A stretch of DNA of 64,000 bases. Source: Acanthococcus lagerstroemiae. Lineage: Eukaryota > Arthropoda > Insecta > Hemiptera > Eriococcidae. Positions 62,201 to 64,000 of this stretch are shown piece by piece (positions within the stretch are counted from its first letter, which is position 1; each line of letters opens with the position of its first letter). A program made the translations under genes and the position numbers. The stretch spans positions 65,058,057 to 65,122,056 of the forward strand of contig CM063112.1 in NCBI GenBank assembly GCA_031841125.1, written 5' to 3'. A model generated the notes under the pieces. It worked only from the letters and a program-made list of their open reading frames with translations. It did not search any database and was not told the DNA's origin.

Positions 62201-62874
62201 CTGAATTTGAAGATAGCTTATGGTTTGCGAGCTAAAAGGAACTCATTATTTTTAGACTAACCTGCATTTCGATTTATCAGATGTAATTGTAAGAGTGACC
62301 TTTGTAACGCGTAATTTTATGGTGCTTCGCAATGAAATAACGCTAGGTATCTATAGTGTCAACGTAAGTTTTATCTTAAAAGGAAGGAAGAACTAGCGGA
62401 TCATTTTCTCGCAGGAAAAAGAAAGAAATGCGGGTGAAACTCCCGTTCAGAAGCAACTTTATCGTCATCCGGCTCGTCGCATCTCAGGGTTTGTCCAAAT
62501 TAGAAACTAAATTCAAAAAATATTAGCTAAATAATGGATACTAGGCACCTATAGTTTACAATCACACTAGGTTCTGTTAGGGGACTTGAGGTCGAATGAC
62601 GAGTGTGTTGCGGAGGAGGGGAATGGTAGTTTGTGAATTAGTTACTTTTACTTACTAACATTAAAACATAATTTTCCGTTTTATTTCTAGAGCGGACGCA
62701 GGCGAGGAAGGAGAACGCAAGAAAACGAAAATGCCAGGCAGTGGTAGTAGCGACGACAATATTGTCGGCATGCTAACGAATGCGACCAACAACGTGGTGG
62801 GTAAAGTAGGTGATATGGTTGGCAAAGGTATCGGAGGCATATCGACAAAATTTGGAGCAGGCAGTTGGTTTTGA
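16677..62874 (+). CDS. Cadps: Cadps/CAPS gene, 30 coding exons, complete from ATG to stop
   Basis: Calcium-dependent activator protein for secretion, a cytosolic and vesicle/plasma-membrane-associated priming factor for dense-core vesicle exocytosis in neurons and endocrine cells; it binds PI(4,5)P2 through its PH domain and SNAREs through its MUN region (family knowledge). Seen here: exon peptides match insect and vertebrate CAPS throughout, for example [17 protein letters not shown] (exon 4), [11 protein letters not shown] (exon 13) and the C-terminal [13 protein letters not shown] (exon 30). All introns are GT-AG and all phases agree. Using exon 9 once, the CDS is 4143 nt (1380 aa), normal for the family (about 1300-1450). 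Approximate domains: coiled coil 141-196, C2 430-565, PH 568-685, MHD1/MUN core 940-1130 within a longer helical region. The first base given is the putative acceptor of the 5' UTR exon. Exon coordinates are listed separately. The one anomaly is a second identical copy of exon 9 at 29809-29902. Confidence 0.97.
16688..16723 (+). promoter_or_regulatory. Upstream ORF of Cadps
   Basis: ATG TTG AGG AAC ... TGA, 11 codons, stop 3 nt before the main start. Only relevant if this leader is transcribed. Confidence 0.4.
16727..16917 (+). CDS. Cadps: Cadps coding exon 1
   Basis: Start codon and acidic N-terminus, residues 1-63. It opens [16 protein letters not shown], matching the M(I/L)DPSSSEEES start of animal CAPS, which fixes the start. 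It ends ...CGATCCAG before GTGAGC, phase 2. Confidence 0.93.
16918..17152 (+). other. Intron 1, first part
   Basis: Start of intron 1 (16918-19900). No gene or recognisable repeat seen before the pogo-type MITE. Confidence 0.7.
17153..17472. mobile_element. pogo-type MITE or internally deleted DNA transposon, 320 bp
   Basis: Terminal inverted repeats: CCGTAAATTGGGGCGATTTT at the left and the complement of CCGTAAATCGGGGCTACTTT at the right, 24 bp overall with 3-4 mismatches. It is flanked by TA dinucleotides (17151-17152, 17473-17474), the expected Tc1/mariner/pogo target duplication. The end resembles that of the pogo-like remnant at 29686 (CCGTAATCTGGGGTAAC). No intact transposase inside. 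Confidence 0.75.
17475..19491 (+). other. Intron 1, middle part
   Basis: Non-coding, with scattered TACTCGTA and TAGGTACC words, a 9-base C run near 17891 and a CT microsatellite near 18245-18280. No gene or RNA gene recognised. Confidence 0.6.
18245..18280. repeat. CT microsatellite
   Basis: Imperfect (CT)n tract in intron 1. Confidence 0.9.
19492..19672. mobile_element. hAT-type MITE, 181 bp
   Basis: Ends are CAGTGGCGGATCCAAGGAG and the complement of CAGTCGCGGATTTAGAAAG. They are flanked by 8-bp target duplications TTAATAAT (19484-19491) and TTGATAAT (19673-19680), one mismatch. CAG(T/R)G termini with an 8-bp duplication are diagnostic of the hAT superfamily. No coding capacity. Contains a 10-base C run. 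Confidence 0.8.
19901..20129 (+). CDS. Cadps: Cadps coding exon 2 (Ser/Gly linker)
   Basis: Residues 64-140. Acceptor GATATTTCAG, donor CAA|GTACGT, phase 2 in and 0 out. Encodes a low-complexity Ser/Gly/Pro stretch ([20 protein letters not shown]) then [20 protein letters not shown] disordered Ser/Gly linker at this place is typical of CAPS. Confidence 0.92.
20289..20456 (+). CDS. Cadps: Cadps coding exon 3 (coiled coil)
   Basis: Residues 141-196, phase 0 in and out. Starts [20 protein letters not shown], the charged helix conserved in CAPS, then [13 protein letters not shown]. Ends ...QIQARFA before GTAAGC. Confidence 0.95.
20457..21279 (+). other. Intron 3
   Basis: 823 bp, with many TAGGTACCTAC-type words; no gene or mobile element recognised. 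Confidence 0.7.
21280..21455 (+). CDS. Cadps: Cadps coding exon 4
   Basis: Residues 197-255. Acceptor TTCATGCAG, donor AG|GTAAGT, phase 0 in and 2 out. Encodes [20 protein letters not shown] and later [13 protein letters not shown], nearly invariant in animal CAPS. Confidence 0.97.
21660..21788. mobile_element. Foldback (hairpin) element, 129 bp
   Basis: Two inverted arms of about 48-50 bp (left starts AGTACTCGTATACGCCATT, right is the complement of AGTACTCGCATACGCCATT) around a ~30-bp loop, roughly 85-90% paired by eye. Probably a MITE. Target duplication not resolved. Confidence 0.65.
21789..23056 (+). other. Intron 4, remaining part
   Basis: Contains a possible unclassified dispersed repeat at about 21900-22160 (with inverted CTCCGGTCG/CGACCGGAG) followed by a purine-rich + strand at 22360-22600. 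An open frame in the purine-rich part has lysine-rich low-complexity content and no recognisable domain. Confidence 0.5.
23057..23136 (+). CDS. Cadps: Cadps coding exon 5
   Basis: Residues 255-282. Acceptor TTTTCAG, donor AAAA|GTAAGA, phase 2 in and 1 out. Encodes [20 protein letters not shown], a hallmark CAPS peptide. Confidence 0.97.
23137..23615 (+). other. Intron 5
   Basis: 479 bp, nothing recognised. Confidence 0.7.
23616..23764 (+). CDS. Cadps: Cadps coding exon 6
   Basis: Residues 282-331. Acceptor GATTTTCAG, donor CAG|GTACAT, phase 1 in and 0 out. Encodes [20 protein letters not shown] then [12 protein letters not shown]. Confidence 0.97.
23960..24040 (+). CDS. Cadps: Cadps coding exon 7
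   Basis: Residues 332-358, phase 0 in and out. Encodes [20 protein letters not shown]. The acceptor (CGGTAAATAG) has a poor pyrimidine tract, but frame and homology fix it. Donor GTTAGT. Confidence 0.95.
24041..25136 (+). other. Intron 7
   Basis: 1096 bp, AT-rich near 24560-24720. No gene or mobile element recognised. Confidence 0.7.
25137..25306 (+). CDS. Cadps: Cadps coding exon 8
   Basis: Residues 359-415. Acceptor CATCTTTCAG, donor CCTAG|GTATTT, phase 0 in and 2 out. Encodes [20 protein letters not shown] and [10 protein letters not shown], conserved just before the C2 domain. Confidence 0.97.
25307..25776 (+). other. Intron 8, upstream of the duplicated block
   Basis: No gene seen. 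Contains several GTTCGCGAACG-like palindromes at 25496-25680. Confidence 0.6.
25899..25992 (+). CDS. Cadps: Cadps coding exon 9, copy A (start of C2 domain)
   Basis: Residues 415-446. Acceptor ATTTACAG, donor GAA|GTACGT, 94 nt, phase 2 in and 0 out. Encodes [20 protein letters not shown] and [10 protein letters not shown], entering the C2 domain. The identical exon is present at 29809-29902. Only one copy can be used in an mRNA because two would shift the frame. Confidence 0.9.
26184..28707 (+). mobile_element. R1-clade-like non-LTR retrotransposon, copy A, 3' truncated
   Basis: 5' part of the element described at 30094-34253, with the same left target sequence CATCCCTACTT at 26173-26183. 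It carries ORF1 zinc-knuckle, endonuclease and the start of the RT region, all broken by stops and frameshifts. At 28707 it switches to pogo-like sequence. No right target duplication here. Confidence 0.9.
26228..28100 (+). pseudogene. Broken retrotransposon ORFs, copy A (gag-like and endonuclease)
   Basis: Same content as in copy B: a gag-like ORF1 tail with a CCHC knuckle ([15 protein letters not shown]) around 26720-26765, then an AP-endonuclease-like stretch with LDVTFAS and SDHRYI around 27470-27570. Frame is interrupted by an in-frame TAG at 26510 and by the G run near 26800. Not functional as it stands. Confidence 0.85.
28708..29686 (-). mobile_element. pogo/Tigger-like DNA transposon, 3' truncated
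   Basis: The right boundary (5' end of the - strand element) is a pogo-type terminus, complement of CCGTAATCTGGGGTAACATT, followed by TA at 29687-29688. The opposite terminus is missing: the sequence runs straight into truncated retrotransposon copy A at 28707. Contains a transposase N-terminal exon. Related in its ends to the MITE at 17153-17472. Confidence 0.8.
28856..29218 (-). pseudogene. pogo-like transposase N-terminus (HTH_psq domain)
   Basis: 120 codons, starting [20 protein letters not shown], with the psq-type helix-turn-helix [19 protein letters not shown] and [14 protein letters not shown], then [11 protein letters not shown] leading towards a CENP-B-like second DNA-binding region. 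This is the classic N-terminus of pogo/jerky-like transposases. The DDE catalytic domain is absent, so it is a fragment. A GTAAGA donor-like site on the - strand near 28832 might indicate an intron. Confidence 0.8.
29809..29902 (+). CDS. Cadps: Cadps coding exon 9, copy B (duplicate)
   Basis: Identical to 25899-25992 including acceptor and donor. If spliced after copy A it would be entered in the wrong phase, reading [13 protein letters not shown] then a stop. It is therefore a haplotype duplicate, a mutually exclusive exon, or unused. Confidence 0.75.
30138..30707 (+). pseudogene. Retrotransposon ORF1 (gag-like) remnant
   Basis: Two in-frame segments separated by TAG at 30420: a basic, gag-like N-terminal part and a part with the zinc knuckle [15 protein letters not shown]. 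After a frameshift at the G run (~30712) the next knuckles [17 protein letters not shown] follow in another frame. Only the C-terminal half of a usual ORF1 is present. Confidence 0.85.
30895..31500 (+). pseudogene. Retrotransposon APE endonuclease remnant
   Basis: Fragments recognisable as an AP-endonuclease-like domain: [49 protein letters not shown] (normally GDFNAKS) and the terminal SDHRYITF. Spread over several frames with stops. Confidence 0.8.
31500..33017 (+). pseudogene. Retrotransposon reverse transcriptase remnant
   Basis: Pre-RT linker with [22 protein letters not shown] block [10 protein letters not shown] (normally KAPGPDGIPN), [13 protein letters not shown], then in one intact frame (32559-33017) VPQGLVLGP and the catalytic YADD box at 32781-32792. 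Stops at 31941 and 33015 and several frameshifts interrupt it. Confidence 0.9.
33060..33883 (+). pseudogene. Retrotransposon ORF2 C-terminal region remnant
   Basis: Post-RT thumb ([30 protein letters not shown]) in one frame, then after a frameshift [20 protein letters not shown] and [18 protein letters not shown], which correspond to the C-terminal Cys/His zinc-binding region of R1-group elements. Some zinc ligands appear lost. Confidence 0.8.
33960..34253 (+). mobile_element. Retrotransposon 3' UTR
   Basis: Non-coding tail with GCGATACTCGAAAGGGTAG at 34161-34179 and GGCATGCGTGCATCGCCATA near its end. The same tail is recognisable at 2646-2990 (- strand) and 59183-59275, which defines a family of at least three 3' ends in this window. 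Confidence 0.85.
34348..34469 (+). CDS. Cadps: Cadps coding exon 10 (C2 domain)
   Basis: Residues 447-487. Acceptor GTTGACAG, donor AT|GTAAGT, phase 0 in and 2 out. Encodes [20 protein letters not shown] then TDQAEASKP, a CAPS C2 signature. Confidence 0.98.
34591..34735 (+). CDS. Cadps: Cadps coding exon 11 (C2 domain)
   Basis: Residues 487-535. Acceptor CATCGAAG, donor AAG|GTAAAA, phase 2 in and 0 out. Encodes [20 protein letters not shown] and [15 protein letters not shown]. Confidence 0.97.
34736..35754 (+). other. Intron 11
   Basis: 1019 bp; no gene or clear mobile element. Confidence 0.7.
35755..35861 (+). CDS. Cadps: Cadps coding exon 12 (end of C2, start of PH)
   Basis: Residues 536-571. 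I chose the acceptor GATCCGTAG|GTT because it keeps frame and gives [20 protein letters not shown]; the nearby TTCCAG would break the frame. Donor GG|GTAAAG, phase 0 in and 2 out. Continues [16 protein letters not shown]. Confidence 0.93.
36095..36270 (+). CDS. Cadps: Cadps coding exon 13 (PH domain)
   Basis: Residues 571-630. Acceptor TTGTTCAG, donor AACG|GTGAGT, phase 2 in and 1 out. Encodes [20 protein letters not shown], with the basic cluster of the PH domain expected to contact PI(4,5)P2, then [17 protein letters not shown]. Confidence 0.98.
36271..36756 (+). other. Intron 13
   Basis: 486 bp, nothing recognised. Confidence 0.7.
36757..36777 (+). CDS. Cadps: Cadps coding exon 14, 21-nt microexon in the PH domain
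   Basis: Acceptor TTGTTTCAG, donor ATGG|GTAAGT, phase 1 in and 1 out. Adds AQLMVGM between DYIEANN and DLEGGRYFF; Drosophila CAPS has a comparable short stretch here and vertebrates a different one. Skipping it keeps frame, so it could be optional. Confidence 0.85.
36902..37090 (+). CDS. Cadps: Cadps coding exon 15 (end of PH domain)
   Basis: Residues 637-700. Acceptor TTAATCGTAG, donor GCCG|GTAAAC, phase 1 in and 1 out. Encodes [20 protein letters not shown] and [18 protein letters not shown]. The donor at 37091 is chosen because it joins in frame to DADRARKHG. An earlier GT at 37073 also has phase 1 and could give a shorter variant. Confidence 0.93.
37091..37940 (+). other. Intron 15
   Basis: 850 bp, no gene or mobile element recognised. 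Confidence 0.7.
37941..38077 (+). CDS. Cadps: Cadps coding exon 16
   Basis: Residues 700-745. Acceptor ACTTTTACAG, donor ATG|GTTAGT, phase 1 in and 0 out. Encodes [20 protein letters not shown] and [14 protein letters not shown]. Confidence 0.97.
38151..38338 (+). CDS. Cadps: Cadps coding exon 17
   Basis: Residues 746-808. Acceptor AATTTTTCAG, donor AATAG|GTAATC, phase 0 in and 2 out. Encodes [20 protein letters not shown] and [14 protein letters not shown], almost invariant in CAPS. Confidence 0.98.
38339..38839 (+). other. Intron 17
   Basis: 501 bp, with a 10-base G run near 38650; nothing else recognised. Confidence 0.7.
38840..38941 (+). CDS. Cadps: Cadps coding exon 18
   Basis: Residues 808-842. 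Acceptor CTGTTTCAG, donor CAG|GTAGTA, phase 2 in and 2 out. Encodes [20 protein letters not shown] and LEHDITHF. Confidence 0.97.
38942..39477 (+). other. Intron 18
   Basis: 536 bp, with a TTTC microsatellite near 39242-39262; nothing else recognised. Confidence 0.7.
39478..39541 (+). CDS. Cadps: Cadps coding exon 19
   Basis: Residues 842-863. Acceptor GCGAATAG, donor CGA|GTAAGT, 64 nt, phase 2 in and 0 out. Encodes [20 protein letters not shown]. Confidence 0.97.
39780..40220 (+). pseudogene. Mutator-like (MULE) transposase C-terminal remnant with SWIM zinc finger
   Basis: In intron 19. Frame 1 (39889-40098) has [40 protein letters not shown] and the CTC pair (Cys codons 40048 and 40054). 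After a frameshift, frame 2 gives [20 protein letters not shown] (Cys 40083, His 40089) and a basic [19 protein letters not shown] tail. CxC...CxH is the SWIM zinc finger of MULE transposases. The catalytic domain is missing and the frame is broken, so this is a dead fragment. Confidence 0.7.
40221..40790 (+). other. Intron 19, remaining part
   Basis: AT-rich. Together with 39600-39790 it may belong to the same MULE insertion, but I could not define terminal repeats. Confidence 0.4.
40791..40917 (+). CDS. Cadps: Cadps coding exon 20
   Basis: Residues 864-906. Acceptor TTCACCCAAG, donor GACG|GTACGT, phase 0 in and 1 out. Encodes [20 protein letters not shown] and [12 protein letters not shown]. 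The VLMKDI start is conserved; the P-V-P-P-E-E-V stretch usual after it is replaced by QPGVNDEF. Confidence 0.95.
40918..41259 (+). other. Intron 20
   Basis: 342 bp, nothing recognised. Confidence 0.7.
41260..41372 (+). CDS. Cadps: Cadps coding exon 21
   Basis: Residues 906-943. Acceptor TTTGGGTAG, donor GAG|GTAAGT, phase 1 in and 0 out. Encodes [20 protein letters not shown] then EEHYAE, leading into the MHD1/MUN core. Confidence 0.97.
41373..41890 (+). other. Intron 21, first part
   Basis: Start of the 8.4-kb intron 21. T-rich, no gene recognised. Confidence 0.6.
41899..42212. mobile_element. hAT-type MITE, 314 bp
   Basis: Ends CAGAGCAGTGCACGATAC and the complement of CAGAGCAGGGCACGATAC, flanked by a perfect 8-bp target duplication GTAGCTAC (41891-41898, 42213-42220). 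The interior consists of many GGTATCG/CGATACC inverted sub-repeats. No ORF. Confidence 0.88.
42221..44443 (+). other. Intron 21, second part
   Basis: No gene seen. A tRNA-like B-box (complement of CGAATCAAATCCCGG, near 42810-42825) may mark a decayed - strand SINE. A/G-rich (A3-5G)n tract at 43229-43277. Cluster of GTACGAAG words at 43858-43970. Confidence 0.45.
44444..44505 (+). CDS. Candidate isolated first coding exon in intron 21
   Basis: ATG in good context (AAGATGG) opens [20 protein letters not shown] and meets CGTAG|GTACGT, phase 2 out. It does not fit Cadps exon 22, which needs phase 0, so it is not a simple alternative Cadps start. No partner exon or family recognised; it may be chance. 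Confidence 0.2.
44506..45585 (+). other. Intron 21, third part
   Basis: Pyrimidine-rich tract around 44880-44960 and otherwise unremarkable; no gene recognised. Confidence 0.6.
45586..45674 (-). repeat. 5'-truncated SINE copy
   Basis: Aligns without gaps larger than one base to 57534-57624 (shared AGAGACGTC, GAGCCCTGGAATCCG, CTGTTAGGGCTGTC), differing at about 10 positions. It lacks the tRNA-like head present in the copy at 57534-57750. Confidence 0.8.
45675..49800 (+). other. Intron 21, last part
   Basis: About 4.1 kb without a recognisable gene. Dense in TACTCGTA/GTACCTAC words; C-rich tract at 49723-49745 just upstream of exon 22. Confidence 0.6.
49801..49957 (+). CDS. Cadps: Cadps coding exon 22 (MHD1/MUN core)
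   Basis: Residues 944-996. Acceptor TTTGTTGCAG, donor GACG|GTATGT, phase 0 in and 1 out. Encodes [20 protein letters not shown] and [20 protein letters not shown]. Confidence 0.98.
50080..50970. repeat. Strongly decayed tandem repeat, AT-rich
   Basis: Intron 22. Variants of a motif like TCTCGATGAAATCATTGCAG, followed by CTTAACAGATTTTTG, recur about ten times with irregular spacing of 50-100 bases. No coding potential. Repeat unit and period are by eye only. Confidence 0.5.
50971..52900 (+). other. Intron 22, middle part
   Basis: CA microsatellite at 51178-51206 and a possible unclassified dispersed repeat at 51480-52140 (GC-rich around 51715-51900). No gene recognised. Confidence 0.5.
51178..51206. 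repeat. CA microsatellite
   Basis: (CA)n, about 13 units, in intron 22. Confidence 0.95.
52900..53790. repeat. Decayed tandem repeat block
   Basis: Intron 22. Related blocks start near 52948, 53146, 53308, 53561 and 53706. Each contains a version of TTTTGGGNCCAAATCNGAG, then TCGATCAAAAATCTGA, then TTTCGAAATCAG. A ~39-base T run (53228-53267) interrupts it. Confidence 0.65.
54199..54340 (+). CDS. Cadps: Cadps coding exon 23 (MUN)
   Basis: Residues 996-1043. Acceptor ATCGTTTCAG, donor AAAGG|GTAATA, phase 1 in and 2 out. Encodes [20 protein letters not shown] and [20 protein letters not shown]. Confidence 0.98.
54341..55069 (+). other. Intron 23
   Basis: 729 bp, with a CTAC microsatellite at 54685-54714. 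No gene recognised. Confidence 0.7.
54685..54714. repeat. CTAC microsatellite
   Basis: (CTAC)n, about 7 units. Pure form of the word that is scattered through all introns. Confidence 0.95.
55070..55225 (+). CDS. Cadps: Cadps coding exon 24 (MUN)
   Basis: Residues 1043-1095. Acceptor TTTCCTCAG, donor AAAG|GTCTGT (weak at +3 to +4), phase 2 in and 2 out. Encodes [20 protein letters not shown] and [18 protein letters not shown]. Confidence 0.96.
55226..57024. repeat. Intron 24, filled by an unclassified repeat, possibly LTR-type
   Basis: GC-richer than the other introns. Degenerate units with GCAACCTGCCGGGAACTACC, GCAATCTGCCGGGTACCCA and AACCTGGCGGGTGCCTAACC recur at 55549, 55681, 55801 and 55884; GTAGGCTAGAGAAA occurs at 56024 and 56121. 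Around 56700-56890 a segment (TTCGGGACCC...GTGCCGCTGTGTCGAAGGAC) looks like the leader just after the LTR of a Bel/Pao-type retroelement; this is a weak resemblance only. No gag or pol seen. Confidence 0.4.
57025..57178 (+). CDS. Cadps: Cadps coding exon 25 (MUN)
   Basis: Residues 1095-1146. Acceptor ATTGTTACAG, donor ATG|GTAAGA, phase 2 in and 0 out. Encodes [20 protein letters not shown] and [17 protein letters not shown]. Confidence 0.98.
57179..57533 (+). other. Intron 25, first part
   Basis: ATTT-rich tract near 57288-57308; otherwise nothing recognised. Confidence 0.6.
57534..57750 (-). repeat. tRNA-derived SINE, near complete
   Basis: Read on the - strand from 57750: tRNA-like head with A box TTAGCCGAGTGGATAGCGCG and B box GGTTCCGGGTTCAAGCCC, about 90 bp, then a ~125-bp body ending in an A-rich tail (57534-57550). 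The body is shared with 45586-45674. Leu/Ser-type D-arm (GCCGAGTGG), but there is no intact cloverleaf, so it is a SINE and not a tRNA gene. Confidence 0.85.
57760..58009. mobile_element. TTAA-flanked foldback element, 250 bp
   Basis: Arms of about 115-120 bp, over 90% complementary by eye: left contains CACTAATGCATACACATGTT and CTGAACTTTGGCACACATAT, right their complements. The short loop is near 57880-57890. Flanking TTAA at 57756-57759 and 58010-58013 suggests piggyBac-type mobilisation. It lies immediately next to the SINE. Confidence 0.85.
58014..58665 (+). other. Intron 25, last part
   Basis: 652 bp, nothing recognised. Confidence 0.6.
58666..58824 (+). CDS. Cadps: Cadps coding exon 26
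   Basis: Residues 1147-1199, phase 0 in and out. Acceptor TCCTCAACAG, donor ACG|GTAAGA. Encodes [20 protein letters not shown] and [16 protein letters not shown]. Confidence 0.97.
59161..59182. repeat. TTA microsatellite
   Basis: (TTA)n directly at the start of the retrotransposon tail remnant. Confidence 0.9.
59183..59275 (+). mobile_element. 5'-truncated 3' tail of the R1-like retrotransposon family
   Basis: Shares GTGCATCGCCATACG and the preceding GGGGTGTGGTGTC / TTGGCA(G/T)GCGTG with the 3' end of the intron 9 element (34190-34250). About 93 bp only, in intron 26. Confidence 0.75.
59358..59474 (+). CDS. Cadps: Cadps coding exon 27
   Basis: Residues 1200-1238, phase 0 in and out. Acceptor ATTCCATAG, donor GAA|GTGAGT. 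Encodes [20 protein letters not shown] and LWILNFFE. Confidence 0.96.
59475..60603 (+). other. Intron 27
   Basis: 1129 bp, AT-rich; no gene or mobile element recognised. Confidence 0.7.
60604..60708 (+). CDS. Cadps: Cadps coding exon 28
   Basis: Residues 1239-1273, phase 0 in and out. Acceptor TTCTTTTAG, donor AAG|GTAGGC. Encodes [20 protein letters not shown] and [10 protein letters not shown]. Drosophila has QWYSQQIN at its start, here LWYTTQVQ. Confidence 0.96.
61283..61412. mobile_element. Foldback MITE, copy 2
   Basis: 130 bp. Arms ATATCTTACACAACAACGTT... and the complement of ATATTACACACCAACGTTTG..., with (GA)GTTTACATG / CATGTAAAC further in. Same family as 14802-14928, sharing GAGTTTACATG, ATTGCTCACTCGC and GGTGTGTAATATACTATT. 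Confidence 0.75.
61536..61562. repeat. GT microsatellite
   Basis: (GT)n about 13 units, followed within 20 bases by a 9-base G run. Confidence 0.95.
61714..62010 (+). CDS. Possible alternative Cadps 3' coding block
   Basis: Good acceptor GGATTTTACAG, phase-compatible with exon 28. One frame stays open for 98 codons ([20 protein letters not shown] at its start, [20 protein letters not shown] further on) to TGA at 62008-62010. It reads exon 29 in the wrong frame, so use of this block would replace the normal C-terminus. It is not part of CAPS in any species I recall. Its first ~150 bases look coding-like; function unknown. Confidence 0.3.
   Translation, partial: SASLLKPVKLDVCEAHRAVLSIERMRATTANALICATKFCGIPHRFDELYNAYSFYHYRNCTRFYHYIETVLGFRIARRHGRQTEFENVSKYRYENAN
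61919..62058 (+). CDS. Cadps: Cadps coding exon 29
   Basis: Residues 1274-1320. Acceptor ATCACTATATAG, donor ACCGA|GTAAGT, phase 0 in and 2 out. Encodes [20 protein letters not shown] and [20 protein letters not shown] duplicated acceptor lies 29 bases upstream (exon would start at 61890) and would shift the frame. Confidence 0.95.
62059..62690 (+). other. Intron 29
   Basis: 632 bp, nothing recognised. Confidence 0.7.
62691..62874 (+). CDS. Cadps: Cadps coding exon 30 and stop
   Basis: Residues 1320-1380, stop TGA 62872-62874. Acceptor TTATTTCTAG, phase 2 in. Encodes [34 protein letters not shown] and the insect-conserved end [17 protein letters not shown]. Confidence 0.97.
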
Positions 62875-63829
62875 ATTTCGGCTATATTATTCTGCGGGTT
62901 GCTCGCGATGCTGACAAATAATGCATGGTTGACGACCTACACGCGTGTTGTCGCGCTACTCGAGTTGAAGCGTTTCGCCATAGGTACCTACGTCTGTTTG
63001 TGTAGTATATTGTACCTGGGAAAGAGGCGTTTACGTGAAAATGTGATACTCGGCCGTGTCGTTTTCGATGCGTCTTACGACTAAGACGAGGTAGCAATCG
63101 AGAGACGCAAGAACTAGTCTCCGTGTCCTAGCCTTAACGATAGATACCGTACCAAAGATGACAAACTGCTGTATGTAGGCCACGTGCGTAGGGAGTTCTT
63201 ACGCACTTTCCCGCTAACCGATACCGTATTCCCCGCTTACATCGAATAGCGAATATTCGTGAGAAATTATTCGTTACATCAGGAGTAGTCGCCTGGTACT
63301 TATTCGAGTGCTGTAGGTATCCATTACAGGGAGAATGCCAAAACTTCCCCCGTGACAGATGCAGTGATATTATAATATCTTATCACAGGTTACAGTCATT
63401 CCATATCAAATTGCCCAATTTTTCAGTGTCAGATCGCTAGGTTTGTTTTTTTCAATTTTCACGGCTTAGTTATCCTTTTCCCCACACTTCCGGAGTTCCT
63501 TTCCATTCATAACTACCCTAATTTGTGACACAAAGAGGACCGATCGAGATTTTCACATTTTTGAATTATCGTCATTTTGAAGCCTCGTTCGTATCTTCGG
63601 AACTGTCTTTAAATACTTGTAAATCCTAAATTTCATACTTTTGGAATATTAAAAAAGAATCTACGTTTTTTTTTTTTTGCAACTATTTCTTATTCATTTT
63701 CCGAATATGGACTCGAAATTAATTAAATTCGCCGTGAAAAGGTGTTTTAAAGCCAATGATTAAATGATTTCGAATCGGGACGAAAATTAGGTCTAAAAAT
63801 TCTTACATACCTACTACCTATCTCTTCAG
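62875..63829 (+). other. Probable Cadps 3' UTR and flank
   Basis: No canonical AATAAA. ATTAAA variants at 63648, 63722 and 63759 are possible poly-A signals. No gene seen. Confidence 0.4.
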
Positions 63830-64000
63830 TTGTTGCAAAAGTGTGATTCGTGCTGTGCCAGTATTGGAAGACTATTCGAGCGAGAAGAAATATCTCCGTT
63901 GAAATTTGAAGACTACATTCGTAATATGTATACATGGAAATTAATGCGAACCGGAAATGAAATTCACCGGACGTATCATATAAAATTTACAAATCGAGAA
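63830..64000 (+). CDS. Possible partial exon of an unknown gene at the window edge
   Basis: Follows a strong acceptor (CTACCTATCTCTTCAG). One frame is open for all 57 codons to the window end: LLQKCDSCCASIGRLFEREE, then ISPLKFEDYIRNMYTWKLMR. I recognise no family. Could be the next gene downstream or chance in a 171-base stretch. Confidence 0.3.
   Translation, partial: MLQKCDSCCASIGRLFEREEISPLKFEDYIRNMYTWKLMRTGNEIHRTYHIKFTNRE

Noticed and set aside
1..64000. CRISPR array, operon or other prokaryotic feature
   Set aside because: The window is clearly a spliced animal locus; the repeats present are microsatellites, MITEs and decayed arrays.

Overview
The window is eukaryotic nuclear DNA. Its only confident host gene is one large split gene on the + strand, the insect orthologue of CAPS/Cadps (calcium-dependent activator protein for secretion). 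CAPS is the C2-PH-MUN domain protein that primes dense-core vesicles for calcium-triggered exocytosis. Thirty coding exons joined by GT-AG introns run from the ATG at 16727 to the TGA at 62874. Their phases agree at every junction and they sum to 4143 nt, or 1380 residues, with exon 9 counted once. Family identity is certain from the encoded peptides. The organism is an arthropod, most likely an insect. The introns are rich in GTAGGTACCTAC-type and TACTCGTA-type words and in long C/G runs. I suspect a hemipteran such as a scale insect or mealybug, but the sequence alone does not prove that.

Layout. Bases 1-16.68 kb hold no recognisable gene. They contain retrotransposon tails, tRNA-derived SINE-like pieces, MITEs and simple repeats. 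From 16.68 to 62.87 kb the Cadps gene encodes, in order: an acidic N-terminus and a Ser/Gly-rich linker (exons 1-2), a coiled-coil and conserved N-terminal region (exons 3-8), a C2 domain (exons 9-12), a PH domain (exons 12-15, with a 21-nt microexon inside it), the conserved central and MUN/MHD1 region (exons 16-28) and the C-terminal tail (exons 29-30). From 62.87 to 64.0 kb come the probable 3' UTR and, at the very edge, an open stretch behind a good splice acceptor that may be an exon of another gene.

The most unusual part is intron 9. A decayed R1-clade-like non-LTR retrotransposon (30094-34253, 11-bp target-site duplication) sits 181 bp downstream of exon 9. Exon 9 plus the first ~2.5 kb of that element occurs twice, nearly identically (25777-28707 and 29687-32617). 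The copies are separated by a truncated pogo-like DNA transposon whose intact end abuts the TA dinucleotide that starts the second copy. In the first copy that TA site is empty. Two copies of the 94-bp exon in one mRNA would frameshift and stop after 13 codons. I therefore read this as most probably two haplotypes, one with and one without the pogo insertion, joined end to end in the assembly. A real rearrangement is the alternative to test.

Other introns carry two hAT-type MITEs with 8-bp target duplications, a pogo-type MITE, a TTAA-flanked foldback, a two-copy foldback MITE family, a SINE family with two alignable copies, a Mutator-like transposase remnant with a SWIM zinc-finger signature, and three blocks of strongly decayed tandem repeats. 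Points about gene expression worth testing are an 11-codon uORF just before the start codon, a duplicated splice acceptor before exon 29, and an open exon-like block upstream of exon 29 that could give an alternative C-terminus.
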